This document shows positions 22,554-34,696 of a stretch of DNA of 64,000 nucleotides, piece by piece. This DNA comes from Hippasteria phrygiana (lineage: Eukaryota > Echinodermata > Asteroidea > Valvatida > Goniasteridae): contig JAZGUH010000026.1 in assembly GCA_037893225.1 (NCBI GenBank), forward strand, positions 1,781,609 through 1,845,608, read 5' to 3'. The translations under genes and the position numbers were made by a program. Each line of letters begins with the position of its first letter. Positions within the stretch are counted from its first letter, which is position 1. Under the pieces are notes generated by a model. That model was not told the DNA's origin and ran no database searches. It saw nothing but the letters and a program-made list of their open reading frames with translations.

Positions 22554-22930
22554 TTGCCCGGATCGGCTCTTTTGTGGCTGCTGCTTCGAATTCAATCCTG
22601 TAAAGCTACTTTTTACTCTCGGAAAGTTGCTAATCTGAGGAATCAACAGTTAGGAAAATGGCACCAACAAGTGAGGCATCTTAGTGGCCTCAACAAACAG
22701 TCCATTTCCCTACCTGGAAGTCAAATGTTACCAACTGCACAAGCCGACATGATCAACAAACATTTTGCAGCCATCTGTTCGTCCCTACCACCATTGGATC
22801 GCGGTTTGTTGCCAGTTTTTCTTTCTTCCCCGTACCCACCACTTGTTATTCAGGACTATGAGGTTTACTGGGAATTGCGGCGACTTAAATTAGGCAAAAA
22901 ATTGATTGGTTGTCCTCGACCGCCCGCCCC
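22554..22930 (+). pseudogene. LINE linker segment between endonuclease and RT
   Basis: The product contains GKWHQQVRHLSGL, then MINKHFAAICSSLPPLDRG and a YEVYWELRRLKLGK end. This is the conserved linker just before the RT domain in jockey-superfamily LINEs. It stops at GK, where the motif K.GKA.GPD would follow. The RT part resumes at 23918, so about 1 kb is inserted here. Confidence 0.7.
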
Positions 22931-23917
22931 TATTTTTATTATTATTATTTTTTTTTGATTTTATCCCAAAACTCGAATTGATTTCGCTGGTTGATTAGTT
23001 CCAATCTTGTTTCCATCTTTATTTTGTTTTTTGTAATGCACGAACACGACCCTACCTTTTACCCCAGAGATTGAAAGTTCATATTCTAGTATCAGTGTGT
23101 GATTTCGCACAATAAATACTCGATGGAAATACACGCGGTACAGAAATACACAAATGCAGCGTGGCCACTCATCAAATTTCAAATTCCCAAGATTCATCCA
23201 ATAAAATTCCCAAGAATTCCCAAGGCGAAGGGAAAACACCGTGCAAATAGCATCGGAATAAGCACTTTGCGCATGTGCAATCCATATTTTTCCCACCAAA
23301 ATTCCCAAGATCTTGGGAAAAATCCCAAGGAGTGGCCACAGTGCGCACATGTATAACGCACGAGGCTAAAATGTTATGAAAATCGCTTTTTGAGAAAAAT
23401 CTCAACATTTTTCTAATTATATTCTGTAATCACTATATATTTTAATATTTAGTTTGGAATTTTGTTGTTGTATATTTACACAAACGATTAAATAATACAT
23501 ATTCAAACAAAAAAATGCATCAACTGAACGGGTATATGCACAGGGGAAGCCAAGATAGCGTCTTTAATACACGCTCAGCATTCATTGCAAACTGGGTGTA
23601 AAAGTCTTGTTTGATTGTATGTGCAGTGTGGCTACCACATCGAAACTTCGTGAGGTTTTTTGGTCGAATGTTGAGCCAGCTCAAATACAGCTGAAGAGCC
23701 CCAGAAGACAGTGTCAGCACTGGCAGCCTTAGGGCTACGGTATGTGTTGTTTGGATGGAGCATGGAGTGAAGGACCCGGCGGCCATCGCTGATGAGGCAG
23801 CAGTATTACGTATATTAAACTGTTTATCGGCCTAACAACATTTGTGTGTTTGTTTACTTTGTGTATGGTTTGAAGTTGGACTTCCAGGGAATGTAAAAAA
23901 AAACACACACAAAAACC
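22931..23917. other. Insertion splitting the LINE, includes a MITE
   Basis: About 990 bases separate two consecutive parts of one LINE. The insertion starts with an (ATT)n/T9 run (22930-22957), holds the MITE at 23157-23343 and has an open minus-strand stretch (23520-23786) of unknown meaning. No target duplication could be fixed because part of the LINE RT start is also missing. Confidence 0.5.
23157..23343. mobile_element. 187-bp hAT-like MITE with GTGGCCACTC ends
   Basis: Ends CAGCGTGGCCACTC and, reverse complemented, CACTGTGGCCACTC. Flanking 8-mers CACAAATG and CGCACATG agree at six of eight positions, compatible with a decayed 8-base hAT duplication. The interior is built from repeated AATTCCCAAGA blocks in both orientations. 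A truncated copy lies at 8480-8550. Confidence 0.7.
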
Positions 23918-25160
23918 CACCCATTTTTGCTAAGGTATTTGAAAGGTTTTAGCCAAATGGATTATCAATGACATATCACCAATACTTGACGAACAGCAGT
24001 TTGGTAATATCAAAGGATCATCAACAACTCATTATTTAATCAGTCTTATACATGTAAATACTATTTTTAGTGGAACTGATAAACCTAACCATGTTGCTTC
24101 AATTTGTGATGTTGATTTCACCAAAGCTTTTGATAATATAGACCATACAATTGTTGTTTCTAAATTAATACGATGTGGTGTAAATCCATCTCTCATACCA
24201 GTTATTTGTAGTTACCTTGAATCTAGATCCCAGTGTGTTTATATGGGTGCAGGTGTATCTCATACATTATCTGTTACTTGCGGTGTCCCTCAGGGAACCA
24301 TTTTGGGACCAATTTTGTTTCTCATTATGATTAATGATGCTGCTCTTACCTCTCCACTTTGATGGAAATATGTTGATGATATTACATTGGCTGAAGTAAG
24401 GAATATTTCTGATGCATCAGGTTTACAGAATGAAATTTCGAATCTTTGTTCCTGGTCTCAAGAAAACCACATGAAACCTAAACCGGAAAAATGTAAAGTT
24501 ATGCATATTTCCTTTTTAAAAAGACAAATTACTTGGCCGGATATTGTTATGGGTACATCAGTCTTGGAATGTGTTGATAGTTTTAAATTGCTTAGTGTTA
24601 TTATTCAGTCCAATTTAAAATGGGACATGCATGTGGATCACATTACTTGTATGGCTGCCAAGAGATTATATATTTTATGTATTCTTAAAAGGTTCAACGC
24701 TCCCATTTCAGATCTTGTGGCTATTTATCTCATGTGCATAAGACCTATTCTTGAATATGCCTCTCCAGTGTGGTCAAGTTTCTTGTCAGTTTTTCAATCT
24801 CAGTGCATTGAAAGAATCCAGAAACGTGCTTGTCGTATAATTGTTGGTCATCGTAATTATTCTAAATATGTTGTTACTCTTGATTATCTTCAACTTCTCT
24901 CTTTGGAACAGCGACGTAAACCAGTTATTTGAGAAATTTGCCAAGTCACTTGTTGGCTCAAAACACATCTCTATGCTGCTCCTTCCCCGTAGCAGTACTA
25001 AAACTTTCAGAAATACTAGCAGTCTTCTTGTTCCTTATTGTCGCACAAACAGATATCAAAGATCAGCCATCCCACAAATTGTTCACACTATTAATTTGTA
25101 TAAGCTTGTTTAGTTTGTGTATGTTTTAATTATTATGTAATTGTTTTTTAAGCTACCAGT
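23918..25160 (+). pseudogene. Jockey-superfamily LINE reverse transcriptase and 3' end
   Basis: The RT domain reads PPIFAKVFERF, then QQFGNIKGSSTTHYLISLIH, CDVDFTKAFDNIDH, GVPQGTILGPILF and the catalytic KYVDDITLAE near 24370. The thumb region follows (MKPKPEKCKVMHISF, then RPILEYASPVW and RIQKRACRII). A frameshift near 24920 leads into the C-terminal part (NQLFEKFAKSL, then CRTNRYQRSAIP) ending at 25113. Stops near 23950 and 24362 and the upstream insertion make it inactive. The upstream linker is at 22554-22930. Confidence 0.85.
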
Positions 25161-25179
25161 AACGGTTTAGTATACATAT

Positions 25180-26175
25180 GGGTTATTCCATAAATTAGGG
25201 TGCCAACTTGTGACATTTTGACCCAAATTGGAAAAAATGATTGACAGGGGATTTATTAATAATTTTCAGTATAACTTAAAGATATTGACATTCCTCATTA
25301 ATTGTAGCATTATTTACTCCAGAAACGCCAAAATATCATGTCAAAACCCATTCACGGTTTCACGTGTAAAGGGGACTCCAAATTTGTTTTCTGCTATTTT
25401 TGTGATAATTCATGCTCAATGTGGTGTGTTTATGTTAAAATGTATTTTTTGTCTTACCCAGGATAAAACATCAAGGTTTATTGTGAAAATAACTTGATTA
25501 GACTAAAAATAACAATTCGGTGCATGATTGCGTATGGGGACACCATTTGGTGTCCCATTTACACGTGAAACCTAGTAAGTGGCCTAAGCATGCAATCTTT
25601 GTTATGATTTCACACTTATCAAGTGGGACATGTAATTAATGGTGATAGATTTGGATTTGCCAGTGAACCCAATTATCTTTTTATTTCTCAGAAACATTAT
25701 ACAAATTGCACGTGTAAAAGGGACACAAACAAGTGGGTCTTGTTTACACGTGAAACATTTGGGCTAACACACTGTCAATCTCGGTCAACTAGTTATTAAA
25801 TCATTTAAATATGGTGCCCTTTTTAAGCAGTATTAACATGCTTTAACATAATGATGGGCAATTTTTAATACACATAATGTGCACACGGTAGTATTTGAGA
25901 ACCAAACAATGCATTTTAACAGCAGTTATTAAAATGTCGCAGCTTTCGTGTCCCTTTTACACGTGAAACCGTGAACTATTTAGGACACCATACTGTCAGG
26001 AAATTAGTCAGATGTTTCATCCTTTGCTACCAGATATTTAGGTACAGGTACTATAATTTAAGCAACTAAAATCATTTGTATATATATTTCACTGTTGGTA
26101 ATACAAGGGAAACAAATATCACAATGTAAAGGGGGACACCAAAAGTCATTGACCCTCACATTTATGGAATCACCC
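25180..26175. mobile_element. 996-bp MITE with GGGTNATTCCATAAAT ends
   Basis: Left end GGGTTATTCCATAAATTA; right end, reverse complemented, GGGTGATTCCATAAATGT. The same end type bounds the 462-bp element at 48972-49433. Inside are five copies of a CACGTGTAAA-GGGACAC motif in alternating orientation (about 25360, 25545, 25710, 25745, 25950). No transposase was seen. Confidence 0.75.
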
Positions 26176-26338
26176 ATGTATGTGCACTATTATTTGTAAT
26201 CCAATCCCTATAAATTTTCGAATTTTTGTATTGAAGGCTTTTATACCGAACAAAAAAAAAAAAACGGTTAAGAGCAGTAGCCATTGATAATAATGTCTGT
26301 GAGATTGTCTTACATCGAGATGCAACTAGGCGTGTTGC

Positions 26339-26560
26339 CAAAATCTTCCTCCTCTATTTTAGCTACATTTTGGCCAACCTTCCTTTCAAATTTGGCTATA
26401 TTTTGGCCAATTTTTCCATTCCTAACTGGTTCTGTTTTTGCAAAACTTCCTTTCCATTTTTGCTGTATTTTGGCCAAACTTCCTTTCCATTTTGGCTTCA
26501 TTTTTGCCTATATTTGGCTTTTCCGACAATCAGTCGGAAAAGGCTGTGTTTTTGTTCAAA
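26339..26560. repeat. Pyrimidine-rich tandem repeat (TTTCCATTTTGGC), array 1
   Basis: Irregular units of about 33-36 bases around CTTCCTTTCCATTTTGGC and TACATTTTGGCCAA. It is the same family as the arrays at 28665-29035 and 29218-29300. The arrays bracket the 560-bp triplication. The hydrophobic open frames across them are compositional. Confidence 0.75.
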
Positions 26561-26755
26561 TTTTTTTGGGGCTTTCTTCCTATTTTAGTTCTAACCCCAA
26601 ATCCCATAGACTTTGTACACGAATTTTGTCCGCGGCACTTTGGTCATTAAACAATCTCCGATCTTTAATAAGGGAATAAATATGTGCTGGGCCGGTTTTA
26701 AACGTACGTTTAAAACCGCCTTGGGGCCTGGGCGCTTGATGATGACCCGAGCCGA

Positions 26756-28470
26756 AGTGACGTCATGATGACGTCATCGGCTGATTTTCTATGAAATTTT
26801 TGTTTTATCCCAAATCCCATAGACTTTGTACACGAATTGTTTACGCGGCACTTTGGTCACTAAACAACCTTAGATCATTAAACTTAACACAAACAGACCC
26901 TAAACTGAAATTGTTTGCCGAAGATTCAAAGTTGACGTCACAATGACGTCATCACATGTCACGTGACGTCATCTTAAAGGTACATTTTTGAAGGGCCAAT
27001 ATCTAGAGAACAGTAGGTCCGATTGTGTTCAAACCAGGTATGTTCGTAGACCAGCACGTGTCAGATAAAAATTGAGGTGACGTCATGATGACGTCATCAT
27101 ACGATTTTATAGTAATTTTAAAGTTTTTGAACCTTAAAGTTTCTTAAAGCCATATCTCATCTCAACAGAAAATGCTAAATTCGAAAATCTTTTTGTAACA
27201 GCTTTGTTAGCTCCTTTATTCTTTCATAATGTGAAAAATGTGCTATTTTTAAAAACATGTAAGGGTAGGACCGATAGTTATAAAAATTGGGTAGATAGTG
27301 CTACCAGCATGTAAAAACCGAAATGACGTCATGATGACATCATCGGCTGATTTTCTATTAATTTTTAAATGTTTCAAATTTCATTGCACTCTCAAAATTG
27401 TACACTGTCATTGATCAGATTGTCTCCAATCTTGACATAGGCCAAGACCACGTTGCAAATGTTTGCTTTTGACAAGTGCTGTCGTGAAGACGTCATCATG
27501 GGTCACATGACGTCATTTTAAAGGTGCATATTTTACGGTCCTATATCTTGAGAACTGTACTTCCGATTGCATCTTGGTATGCTGGTGGGCCGGCTAGAGT
27601 TACAGATGAAAATGTATGTGACGTCATATCATTTTATAGCATTTTGTTAAATTTTCGAAAGTTTAAGCAATATCTCTTTAACAGAACATGCTAATTTCGA
27701 AATTCTATTTGTAAAACGTTTTTAGGTCATGTATACTTGAATATAAATGTTAAAAATGTGTGACGTCGCAATGACGTCATTAAATATGTGCTTTTTTAAT
27801 AACACACATATAAGGGTAGGTCGGATCATCATGAAAATTGATGAGTAAGTAGATATTTTCACTAGCATGTGAAATTGGAAGTGACGTTGTCATGACGTCT
27901 TTGGCTGATTTTCTATGAATTTTTAAATGTTTCAAATTTCATTACACTCTCAAAATGTTACAGTCCTTGATCAGATTGTCTCCAATCTTGACATAGGCCA
28001 AGACCACGTTGCAAATAATTGATTTGACAAGTAACGTTGTGATGACGTCATCACGGGTCACGTGACGTCATGAAGGTGCATTTTTGAAGGGCCCATATCT
28101 AAAGAACCGTAGGTCAGATTGAGTTTAAACTTGATATCTACGTAGGCCAGCAGGTGTTATAGATAAAAATTGAAGTGACGTCATGATGACGTCATCCTGT
28201 GATTTTATATTAATTTTGAAGTTTTGTTTAGCCTTGAAGCCATATCTCAACAGAACATGCTAAATTCTAAATTCTTTTTCTATTAGGTTTGTTAGGTCAT
28301 TCTTTCATATTAATGTGAAAAATGTGTGACGCCATGATGACGTGATGAAAAATGTGCTATTTTGAAACACACGCGTAGGTCTGATCATCATAAAAAATGC
28401 TGGATAGGTAGATAGTGCCACAGGCATGCACAATCCGAAGTGACGGCATCATGACGTCATCTCTACATTC
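26756..28470. repeat. 560-bp tandem triplication rich in TGACGTCA
   Basis: Three diverged copies of a unit of about 560 bp, marked by GACGTCATCGGCTGATTTTC-like starts near 26756, 27323, 27882 and 28440. An ATATCTAGAGAAC-like segment occurs near 26998, 27541 and 28094, and CAACAGAACATGCTAA-like segments near 27160, 27680 and 28243. The palindrome TGACGTCA (the CREB/ATF consensus site) occurs about fifteen times, often as a pair GTGACGTCATGATGACGTCA. A single inverted fragment lies at 59765-59872. Confidence 0.85.
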
Positions 28471-28650
28471 TATTATTTTTAAAAACTATATTTTGTTATA
28501 ATTGCAAAATCTCGTTAAACAACATGATGCATGCACTTTCATTTTAACTTTTACAAGGTGGATTTTGGTGAGAATTGGAAACCCGCGAAAAAGCCATGTG
28601 TTCTGTCTTGTGACAGACACTATCTGTAGTTTTGTATTGTTTATTTTTTT

Positions 28651-29035
28651 GGGGGGGGGGGGGGGGCAACCTTCCTTTTCATTTTTGGCTACATTTTTGG
28701 CAAACTTTCCTTTTCATTTTTGGCCAACGTTTTCTTTCCATTTTGGCTACATTTTGGGCAACTTTCCTTCCACTCTTGACTGCATTTTTGCCAGGCGCCT
28801 TCCTTTCCATTTCCTTATGCATTTTGGCCAACCTATCTTTCTATTTTTGGCTCCATTTTTGGCCAACCTTCCTTCCCATTTTTTGCTACATTTTTGGCCA
28901 ACATCCCTTTTCATTTTGGCTAAATGTTTTAGCCAGGTTTCCTTTCCATTTTTCGGCCAACCTTCCCGTTCCATCTTAGCTACATTTTTGGCAAACCTTC
29001 TGCAATTTTGGCTGCATTTTGACCAATCGAAATAC
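28651..29035. repeat. G16 tract and pyrimidine-rich tandem repeat, array 2
   Basis: A G16 tract (28651-28666) is followed by about ten irregular units of CCTTCCTTTCCATTTTTGGC and CTACATTTTTGGCCAA. It is related to the array at 26339-26560. A few further units lie at 29218-29300. Confidence 0.75.
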
Positions 29036-29063
29036 CTTTAATTTATTATTTCTTTTTTATTAA

Positions 29064-29136
29064 TTTTAACATTTATTAATGTGTATAATGTTTTGAGATT
29101 AATTGTTAACATTTATTAATGTGTATAATGTTTTGA
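29064..29136. repeat. Short direct duplication
   Basis: AACATTTATTAATGTGTATA followed by ATGTTTTGA occurs twice in tandem (from about 29068 and 29107). Confidence 0.7.
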
Positions 29137-29300
29137 TCACAAGAACCAAGGCCATTTCTATTGTATGCTTTTGTATAAAAATAATAATAAACCAAATCAA
29201 CCAATGGATCAATCAATCAACCTTCCTTTCCATTTTTGGGTGCATTTTTGCGTACCTTTTTTTATATTTTCAGACCGTCATGGATCATTTGGCCAACCTC

Positions 29301-30528
29301 CCCTTTCATGTTTTCAGGCTACGTTTAGAAAGCCCATCCCCACTACATGTATCACGGGGCTTAACTTAGGCTCAACCTTACATTCCCTTTCCAATAATCC
29401 CTTCAGAGGCCATCCTCTCCATCCTTTCCCAGGTAAATTTAAATTACACCCAATGGCTTCTTTTTTGGGAGGGGAAGCTGCTACATCTTGCCACAACAAT
29501 AATTATACAAGATATTGTTACGGTCTGAAAATCTCCAGACTATCCGTGAATATAAATTACTAGAAAAAAGCCTGAATTTTCTCAGATGCAACAAAGAAAT
29601 CAAACAAGATCACACTGGTATAAAGAACAAAGAAACAATGTGATTTTATAATGAGAATATTCGAGAATCAACAGGGTTTAACAAGTGTAGAATTAAGAAA
29701 AGATCTTATAACTTAAAATATCTTACGGGCGAGGGCTTATATAGGCGAGGGCCGTTTTGAGGGGAATTTCATAACACTGATTACATTAACTTTGTGTATA
29801 TGGGATACCACCCTTTGAATATAACTTTCAATCGCACACAGCATTCGGGAACATTTCCCCTCAAAATTTGAGCAAGAGCTGCCGACCCGGTGAACCGCCA
29901 GTGCCAATCTATGTCCAAAATCTAAAGGGAAAACCAAACCCACTAATAAAATCGCAAAAATCGGAAGCCTTTTTGGGGTCTCTTTACCAATGTTTGAAAT
30001 CAAAACGAAGGCAAACTTACCCATAAGATCTAGTCGGCAATAGACAAAGTCAAATTAGCAGCGTACAGCTCTCCTTGCTATATTGTTCACTCAATAGAGC
30101 TGCATTCGCGCCAGATATTAAGGGGCCATGCCTGAACGCATGAATGCAAAACCCACCGAAGGCATACACTGATTTGCATATGAATTTCAAGCCTATAACA
30201 TAATAAATGCACCGACGCGAACCGAACCGACAGCTCTATGGAATTCTGTGTAGTATTTTGGTTTGTCTCAGATTTTAAACATTCTGCAACAAAATATAAC
30301 TACATTTGTAATGTGATTGGACAATATTTCACAAGCTGCATTCAGGCAATTCTACCCTGATTGGTCGATTGTTCAAACTCCTCACAACTGTCATCATCAG
30401 TGTAAACCACGCTTACTTAACACGGACTGGCTCCAACGAAGATCTTTCGTCCTATTCAAATGCACTGCCCAATTATTTCTTGTCAAGATTTAAGTAAGAA
30501 ATTGGAAAGTCCAAGACTTGGTTTCAAC
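29301..30528. other. Stretch without a recognised gene
   Basis: No coding region, tandem array or inverted element could be supported. An open minus-strand frame at 29737-30024 shows no family resemblance or usable splice sites. Confidence 0.3.
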
Positions 30529-31982
30529 AGGGCTCGACCTTAGCACTAGCCCGGCGTACAATGTCTAGTAAAAACTGCTCCGGGCTAGTGAAAAGCACTC
30601 TTTAACTTGCCCGGCGGGCTAGTTAAAAAAGCATACCTACCTGCTTAAAATTGTCACTGTTGCTTGATATGAATCAAACAAACGTTCTTGGTAAGTTTGA
30701 GTGAATCTTCTTGTTTCATTTAATGACCGAGTACAGCGCTACGGCGTCCCGCACAGTCGAGTCAATACTATGCCGAGCCGCCGCGCTAGCGCAGTGCGCG
30801 CTAGCGCTATGCATGCCGCTCGCTGTCTCACAGCAGCTAGCTTGTGTCCCGATGGCAACATGTGTACGAGCGTACACACATCCGCGTTTTTGCATCCCTG
30901 TGGAGACATGGCATTGTTCTCCCCTTTGTCCCTGTACTTAAGCAAACCCCCATAGACTTTGTACACAAAATTCCTTGTGGAGCAAACCTAACCCATAGAA
31001 TTGCCCTGTGGAGACCTATTGAGTCCCTTTGTTCGCATTGTGTTCATGTCTCCACAGGGTACGGAATATCTCTCCACGTGTATGCCATTCATTGCGCGCG
31101 TGATGCCACAAGCGCACATGACTTGTACAAGGTTGGTAGTCTCATATCAAGTCCAGAGTGTGTTGTGCACTTTTTTGCCAAATGCTGTACGCATGGGACT
31201 GGTTGGGTGTGGGAAGAAAAGTACAGTGAAAGTGCACACAAAAAAGACTATGGATCTTTTCTCAATGCTCGGCTTCGATACGGCTGACACTGAAACATTT
31301 CTATTTTGTACATCATCAGTGTTTGAAAAAAATGATTAAGGACCGTCACTTTTTTGGCCCATGTAAATTTGAAGGAAAACGCCAACTAATATTGGCGGAA
31401 TAATGTCATGAATGTCTATAAGACGCAGCGAACCGTACGCCGTACGCGGCGCTATACAATATTTGGTACGTACTGAAGCCAGCTTTGATTAATGGGCCCA
31501 ACCGGGGAATTCCACGTGCATACTGAGCATGCGCATCGGCACTTGACCTCAGCGATCCATGAGCCATGCATGCAGTGAATGAAAGAAGGCATGAAAGGTA
31601 TACGGGGCGCGTGTACCGGGCCGGTGTACGTGGTTGGTGAGAAGTTTTATTCACTTGGGTCTTTACATTTTTCGTCATGTGGCGATATCTAAATGTATCA
31701 AATCCGTCCAAAAAAGGAAGCAAAAGAGAATACGATGCAAACTAGAGCAAAAATAAAAGACAACGTGTCTACAGACAAGACTGGGAGCGGGACTTTGGCT
31801 GGCTTAGCTACGATGGAAATACGATGTTTTGCCGTGTTTGCCGCGAAATGAAACTGACCATCGTTAATGGGATATTTACAATGTCCATTAAATGTGGGCT
31901 AGTAAAAATTTCTGCGGGCTAGTAAAAAACCCAGTTAACTTGCCCGGTGGACTAGTTAAAAAAAAGCTTAAGATCGAGGCCT
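30529..31982 (+). mobile_element. hAT-type element with 8-base target duplication
   Basis: A 1454-bp element flanked by a perfect 8-base direct repeat GTTTCAAC (30521-30528 and 31983-31990), the hAT hallmark. Ends are AGGGCTCGACCTTA and, reverse complemented, AGGCCTCGATCTTA. Subterminal repeats of GGGCTAGTAAAAA and CTTGCCCGG-GGCTAGTTAAA occur at both ends, likely transposase-binding sites. Near the right end a zinc-finger-like remnant of the transposase is encoded (see 31782-31905). The rest of the transposase is missing, so it cannot move by itself. Confidence 0.85.
31782..31905 (+). pseudogene. hAT transposase N-terminal zinc-finger remnant
   Basis: The product reads YRQDWERDFGWLSYDGNTMF then CRVCREMKLTIVNG. 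The W..DF.WL.YD....FC..C pattern is the N-terminal TTF/BED-like zinc-finger start found in many animal hAT transposases. The preceding basic segment (MYQIRPKKEAKENTMQTRAK) is in another frame, implying a one-base shift just upstream. The downstream DNA runs straight into the subterminal repeats, so only this piece survives an internal deletion. Confidence 0.6.
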
Positions 31983-32185
31983 GTTTCAACATTATGCAAA
32001 TTACCAAGGCTGCATTCATGACCCACGTCCATTTATGTGGTACAAATTCATTTTGGTGAGGGTTGGTAAGGGTTCAATTAGGTAAAAAACCATGTTGGTT
32101 CTTGGACCCAGAAGAAACAAACGAATGCGTGTGTAACAAATGCGCATACGTATTATGAAGAGGACAGAGCAAAGTAATAATGTTT

Positions 32186-33490
32186 CCAGCGACCTGATAT
32201 AATTTGCAGACTCCCAATTTCTTTTTAAAGCTGCAATGTCTGTGGAATTGAGTTTAAAAAAATATTTTTCAGGATGCCACGCCCAAAAAGCACGAGCCCA
32301 ACATGTAGTATACATGGATGTACATGTAGTAGACATTCAGCTCAACTTGTTTTCACACATATTACTACGTGTTACAACAATACAAACCAGATCTAAATAC
32401 TTGTTTTCGCACATATTACTAATGTGTTACAACACTACGAACCAGATCTAAATACTTGTTTTCACACATATTACCATGTGTTACAATACAAACCAGATCT
32501 AAATACTTGTTTTCACACATATTACTATGTGTTACAAACAATACAAACCAGATCTAAATACTTGTTTTCAGTGTTACAACAATACAAACCAGATCTAAAT
32601 ACTTGTGAAAAGAAATTAAAGTTGGTAGTTTTCGATTCTTAGAAAATCCTTTGGAAGAGGGCGTTATTTGTTTTTGTCACACAAGGGTCTACAGGTCTGA
32701 AGATTGGGATAATTTCTTTGGTATCTATTAAAGATTCATTCTCTATTTAGATCTGGACCCAGGAAAACTGTAAGGGTGATAGGGCTGGCAAGCTAAAAAG
32801 TGACCAATGAACCCCACCACCTCTATTGTAGAGTGGCTTTTAGCCTTGTTTTGGGCAACTTTCGTTAAAAAAGGCACTCCTTGTCAAATAAAGGAGCATA
32901 TGAACAGCACAAAAATTAGTTCTTCAAATCACCCATTAACAAAGTTTTGATGAAATATTGCACTACTTTTGTCCAAATCAGCTGTTTAACATGAAAATCA
33001 AGTAAAAAGCAGAACCTACTCCAAGAATATGTAGAACATGTGATATTTATCTTTGTACACAAAGCTATGGAGACACTGCTGTTCTGCCTTGAATGACATC
33101 ACGCTTTGGCTCATGAATATGGACATTTTCTTCAATATAAAACTAAAATATTGAAATTTCTCCCTTTTGCTGCTACAAAGGAGGTGGCAAGTCACAGTAA
33201 CATGTCAAGAAAGCTGTTCAAGTCATCAAAATCCTAATTGCAAAATTCCTTTAAAGAGATTTCAGCTCCAGGATCCAGGCCCTAAAGATACACACAATTT
33301 GATTGACAGTATTCAGTTTTGTTTAATGCAAACTTTTCAGTGCAAAGAGAAAGTGTCAAACTAAAAATAAAGCTACAACTCAAAGAGTGGGACCGCACGT
33401 GATCGGTGCACGCCCTCGAAAGCGAATCTGCTTTGATGCATTTGATGTCAATGAAAGTGAAAACAAGACAATGAAAACAGGGTCAACAAG
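32186..33490 (+). repeat. Dispersed repeat, longer copy
   Basis: The ends of this stretch (CCAGCGACCTGATATAATTT at about 32187; CACAATTTGATTGACAG to AACAATGAAAACAGG at 33293-33485) recur in the same order and orientation at 59204-59500, where the middle kilobase is absent. The shared right part includes CACGTGATCGGTGCACGCC. It is an unclassified repeat, perhaps a non-autonomous element with a deleted second copy. Confidence 0.6.
32345..32605. repeat. 55-base tandem repeat
   Basis: Five copies of TTGTTTTCACACATATTACT plus a GTGTTACAACAATACAAACC and AGATCTAAATAC block. The last copy has lost about 20 bases. It sits inside the dispersed repeat copy that starts near 32186. Confidence 0.9.
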
Positions 33491-33792
33491 ATAGAAATGA
33501 TGATTCCAACCGCAGGAAAATGTCTGAATGAAGCAACCTGATGATACCATCCTTCTAAGTTGGTGGTATTTTTAGGCAACTTGTAAACCATCGACCCACA
33601 ATACATTGCTTCATTCTGTCATTTTTCTGGTATTACCCAATACCAACCACAACTTGGACCAACCCGTCTGTCTCACAATGACCACGTTATCAGTCCCTGT
33701 CCACAACCATAATCTGACGTCTCCCTACATCCCAGAGCACCACCCAAAACACTACAATCAGGTATCGTAACCGAAACCAAAACTCCACATAC

Positions 33793-33989
33793 CGGAGATT
33801 ATCTGTGCTACCAGCAATGAAGGACAGGATGCCCCTGAAAGTGCTGTGTTTCCATGGTGACACCGTGATGATGTAATCACCCTCCTTTCCTGGCAGGACA
33901 GTCACACTGTGCACGGTGCCGTTGATGATTGAGAGGTCGGAGACGGCGCGGTAGGTCAGCTTCTGCTGGGTGACGTTAGGGGCCTCACA
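33793..33989 (-). CDS. CFAP47: CFAP47 exon (SPWK segment)
   Basis: A 197-nt exon with acceptor TTCACCCAG and donor CCG/GTATGTG. It starts on a codon boundary and ends in phase 2. The product CEAPNVTQQKLTYRAVSDLS continues with INGTVHSVTVLPGKEGDYIIT and VSPWKHSTFRGILSFIAGST. The VPN-T...LT.....SDLSI..G run and the T.SPWK...F.G..SF beta-strand pair match the CFAP47 segment that follows the GxKPLALD exon. Its end phase would fit the exon at 1075, but the protein segments are not adjacent in the family, so exons probably lie between. Confidence 0.8.
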
Positions 33990-34696
33990 CTGGGTGAAGG
34001 GGAAAATAGCTAAGAGAGGATTGAAAGATGTGATCCAAGAGCAAGTTGGATCAAGGACAATAGCTAACCATTTGTTGACCATATTGGTAAATTTTGGCTG
34101 GTACACAGGATAAATTTTGTGCACAGGTTACCATGGAACATTGACTAGTGGTTGACAAGTGGTCGCTGATCGAATTTGGCCCAAGATGGCATTACAGAAG
34201 TTTCCCATGGTTACAATTCATTCATTCATTCATTCAATACTTCAGACTGTAGACCAAGAAACACGATGAACGATGCAAAAATCCTTTATTGGGAAGGTCG
34301 GCCAATACAATATAAGCATTAAAAATTCGGCCAACTGACAACACAGAACACCCTGATGTTCCAAAGTTACCTACACATATTTCAGTCAATGTCACAAGAA
34401 GTAATTTGCATAGAGAAATAAGAGTCACAGTAATGAACAAGGTTTGTTTGTTCTTTCAGACATAGTATTATTAGCAGTGTATTCTCAGTGCTCTATGAGA
34501 GCCTGTAAGAAAAACTAGTCTAGAACCCACGACCTCCTGTTTACTGGTTTCAAGCAGGAGGTCATGGGATCTGATTAGGAACTTGTGGGTTGGAGTCCTT
34601 GTCAGCATATAAAACCCATATTTTCCCCAGAAATCTGTGTTCATTTCTGGTACACATCTGTACTAGCTTATTTTGGGAAAAGAATCCCTATATATA

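Noticed and set aside
26284..29041. Hydrophobic open frames with repeated LPFHF/FWLHF motifs
   Set aside because: They come from the pyrimidine-rich tandem arrays (TTCCATTTTGGC). The phenylalanine and leucine richness is compositional, not a membrane protein.
32345..32605. CRISPR-like array of regularly spaced repeats
   Set aside because: The whole 55-base unit repeats without unique spacers and the context is a eukaryotic dispersed repeat.
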